A program made the translations under genes and the position numbers. Shown here one piece after another: positions 62,374 to 64,000 of a stretch of DNA of 64,000 nucleotides (within the stretch, counting starts at the first letter, position 1; every line of letters begins with the position of its first letter). The notes below the pieces were generated by a model, which did not search any database, was not told where the DNA came from, and was given only the letters and a program-made list of their open reading frames with translations. Source of the stretch: JAUMBM01 sp964441755 (GTDB lineage: Bacteria > Bacteroidota > Bacteroidia > Chitinophagales > Saprospiraceae); the NCBI GenBank assembly GCA_964441755.1, contig CAYTVG010000002.1:1-64000 (forward strand), given 5' to 3'.

Positions 62374-62470
62374 GAGGGGCAATACACTTTGTTGTGATTA
62401 TTACTCAGGCCTGACGCTAAGCCGTTAGGCCTTGCTGTTTTGGCTTTTTACTATACCTATATGTCGATTT

Positions 62471-63745
62471 ATGAAGGTTGATGTACTACTGGGCCTGCAA
62501 TGGGGCGATGAAGGAAAGGGCAAGATTGTTGACTATCTGGCGCCCAATTATGATATTATTGCGCGTTTTCAGGGCGGCCCCAATGCCGGCCACACCCTGC
62601 AGTTTGACGGGCTCAAATTTGTCCTTCATACCATTCCTTCAGGTATTTTTCGGGAAAATCTCATTAACCTCATCGGGAATGGGGTCGTTATTGATCCCAC
62701 CACCTTGTCTGCAGAAATGCATAAACTCGATCAGACCGGAATTCCTTTTCGCAACCGGCTGCTGATCGCCCGGAAAGCACATCTTATCCTGCCTACCCAT
62801 CGATATCTCGATAAGGCAAGCGAAAATGCCAAGGGTAAAGAAAAAATTGGTTCTACCCTCAAAGGGATAGGACCTACCTATATGGACAAGACGGGGCGTA
62901 ACGGCCTGCGTGTGGGCGATCTTGCACATCCTCAGTTTATGCAACTGTACAGTGCGCTGAAAGAAAAGCATCTGGAATTGCTGAAATTGTATCCTCCCGT
63001 AGATTTTGACCTGGCACAGGAGGAGGAAAAATGGTTCGCCAGTGTCAATGACCTCAAGGCTCTTCAGTGGGTCGACGGAGAGTATTTTCTCAATGACGCG
63101 CTGCAACAGGGCAAGCGTGTGCTGGCAGAGGGCGCCCAAGGGTCAATGCTCGATATTGATTTTGGTACCTATCCTTTTGTCACTTCTTCCAATACAGTGA
63201 CTGCAGGGGTATGCACCGGACTGGGTATCAGTCCTGCACGCATAGGGGAGGTTATCGGGATTTCTAAGGCCTATTGTACCCGGGTGGGTTCAGGCCCTTT
63301 TCCTTCTGAATTGCTTGACGAAACAGGTGATTTTCTCAGAAATGAAGGGCACGAATTCGGCTCTACTACCGGCCGCCCGCGCCGCTGTGGCTGGATCGAT
63401 TTGCCACAGCTGCATTATACTTGTATGCTCAATGGCGTCACCCAACTGGTTGTCACAAAAATTGACGTACTTAATAAGTTGTCGACTATTCAGGCTGTAT
63501 CGGCTTATGAGGCGGAAGGTCGTGTGTCCGACAGGCTTCCCTATGATTTCTGCCATACAGAGATATCCCCGGTGCTGACGTCTTTCAGCGGTTGGCAATC
63601 TTCTCTGGAAAGTGTCAGCAGTTATGCCGCTCTGCCTTCTGAAGCAAAGGCTTATTTGGCATGGATAGAGAATAAACTGCAGTTGCCAGTCACTATGGTG
63701 AGTATCGGCCCCGGCCGTGAGCAATTGTTACCTGTTGAAGGCTGA
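62471..63745 (+). CDS. purA: Adenylosuccinate synthetase
   Basis: A 424-residue enzyme that joins IMP and aspartate using GTP, the first step from IMP to AMP. The P-loop GLQWGDEGKGK lies at residues 8-18, and NAGHTLQFDG, STLKGIGPTYMDKTGRNGLR and the C-terminal GPGREQ segment are all conserved. The ATG at 62471 removes 13 non-homologous residues present in the longer open frame. It is followed by a strong terminator. Confidence 0.97.
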   Translation: MKVDVLLGLQWGDEGKGKIVDYLAPNYDIIARFQGGPNAGHTLQFDGLKFVLHTIPSGIFRENLINLIGNGVVIDPTTLSAEMHKLDQTGIPFRNRLLIARKAHLILPTHRYLDKASENAKGKEKIGSTLKGIGPTYMDKTGRNGLRVGDLAHPQFMQLYSALKEKHLELLKLYPPVDFDLAQEEEKWFASVNDLKALQWVDGEYFLNDALQQGKRVLAEGAQGSMLDIDFGTYPFVTSSNTVTAGVCTGLGISPARIGEVIGISKAYCTRVGSGPFPSELLDETGDFLRNEGHEFGSTTGRPRRCGWIDLPQLHYTCMLNGVTQLVVTKIDVLNKLSTIQAVSAYEAEGRVSDRLPYDFCHTEISPVLTSFSGWQSSLESVSSYAALPSEAKAYLAWIENKLQLPVTMVSIGPGREQLLPVEG

Positions 63746-63828
63746 GCATATTGCGTGGCCTTTAGGAGCAAAATAGAAGTAACGTGAATCAGTATATTTG
63801 CTTTTGCTAAAAAAGCAAATGCGCTGTT

Positions 63829-63868
63829 AACAAGCCGTCTGGCAGCTGAGGCTGCCAGACGGCTTGTT
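63829..63868 (+). terminator. Terminator between purA and the histidine kinase gene
   Basis: Eighteen-base perfect arms (63829-63846 and 63851-63868) around a 4-base loop, between convergent genes. A shorter AT-rich hairpin at 63798-63820 precedes it. Confidence 0.78.
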
Positions 63869-63877
63869 GTTGGAGCT

Positions 63878-64000
63878 TCATGCACAGTTCATCTCAACCC
63901 AAAAGGTCGTTGCCTGACCAGGGGCTGACTGAAAACCTATTTCACCCCCCGCCTGGTTGACCATCTGCCGGCTTATCGCCAGTCCAATGCCCATGCCGGA
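63878..64000 (-). CDS. Sensor histidine kinase, C-terminal end (cut by window edge)
   Basis: Only the last 40 residues are inside the window, reading in from the right edge to a TGA at 63878-63880. They show the G2 box of a HATPase_c domain (SGMGIGLAISRQMV) followed by the usual GGEIGFQSAPGQ and TTFWVEM end. The kinase therefore ends right after its ATP-binding domain, with no receiver domain. Its sensor part and any response-regulator partner lie outside the window. Confidence 0.85.
   Translation of the reverse strand, partial: SGMGIGLAISRQMVNQAGGEIGFQSAPGQATTFWVEMNCA

Overview
The window is 64 kb of chromosome from a member of the Bacteroidota, most likely the Saprospiria (Saprospiraceae or Lewinella-like). 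The evidence: five secreted proteins end in type IX secretion (T9SS) sorting domains; one giant cell-surface protein carries about 15 SprB-type repeats; several families are typical of the phylum (DUF4293, OstA-like, DUF2027-Smr, GSCFA); and the promoters match the Bacteroidota pattern TTTG / TAnnTTTG. No insertion sequence, prophage, CRISPR array, rRNA or obvious horizontally acquired island was seen. This is mostly core genome with embedded surface and secretome genes.

Layout. 1-6 kb: ruvX-def, an RNase H with a viroplasmin domain, tatD, tRNA-Ser(GGA), and a four-gene ExbB / unknown membrane protein / ExbD / ExbD proton-channel operon. 6-14 kb: an FAD oxidoreductase, an OstA-like outer-membrane biogenesis protein, a DUF2027-Smr protein and gcvP. 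14-27 kb: a sugar porter, rpsP, a CaiB-type CoA-transferase, a CotH/beta-helix protein, yebC-galK, a gabD-like dehydrogenase, and a 4-hydroxybutyrate-type CoA-transferase with a histidine-phosphatase lipoprotein. 27-37 kb: hemD, a glycine-rich PKD protein, a PspA-like membrane protein, a TlpA-like thioredoxin, purL and an OmpA/TSP3 protein. 37-47 kb: a reprolysin-like metalloprotease and the 2,016-residue SprB-repeat protein, both with P domains and T9SS signals. 47-55 kb: a FabG-like reductase, an unknown helical protein, a GSCFA-lipase pair, a secreted GH29 fucosidase and a small T9SS cargo protein. 55-64 kb: tig-clpP-clpX, tRNA-Leu(UAG), a bifunctional Rel, a Fur-family regulator, purA and the C-terminal end of a histidine kinase cut by the window edge.

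How the parts work together. Envelope energisation (ExbBD), outer-membrane assembly (OstA-like), an OmpA peptidoglycan anchor and the T9SS cargo set describe a cell that decorates its surface with adhesins and secretes protease, lipase and glycosidase. Housekeeping genes cover proteostasis, stringent response, purine synthesis, glycine cleavage and haem synthesis.

Regulatory themes: (1) Recurrent TAnnTTTG promoters, some so close to the start codon (ruvX, the metalloprotease) that the mRNAs may be leaderless or nearly so. (2) Long, near-perfect palindromic terminators, mostly at convergent gene ends, with one unexpectedly placed between clpP and clpX. (3) A textbook promoter about 240 nt upstream of the FabG-like gene, implying a long leader or a small RNA. 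All functional assignments come from reading motifs by eye; no database search was possible.
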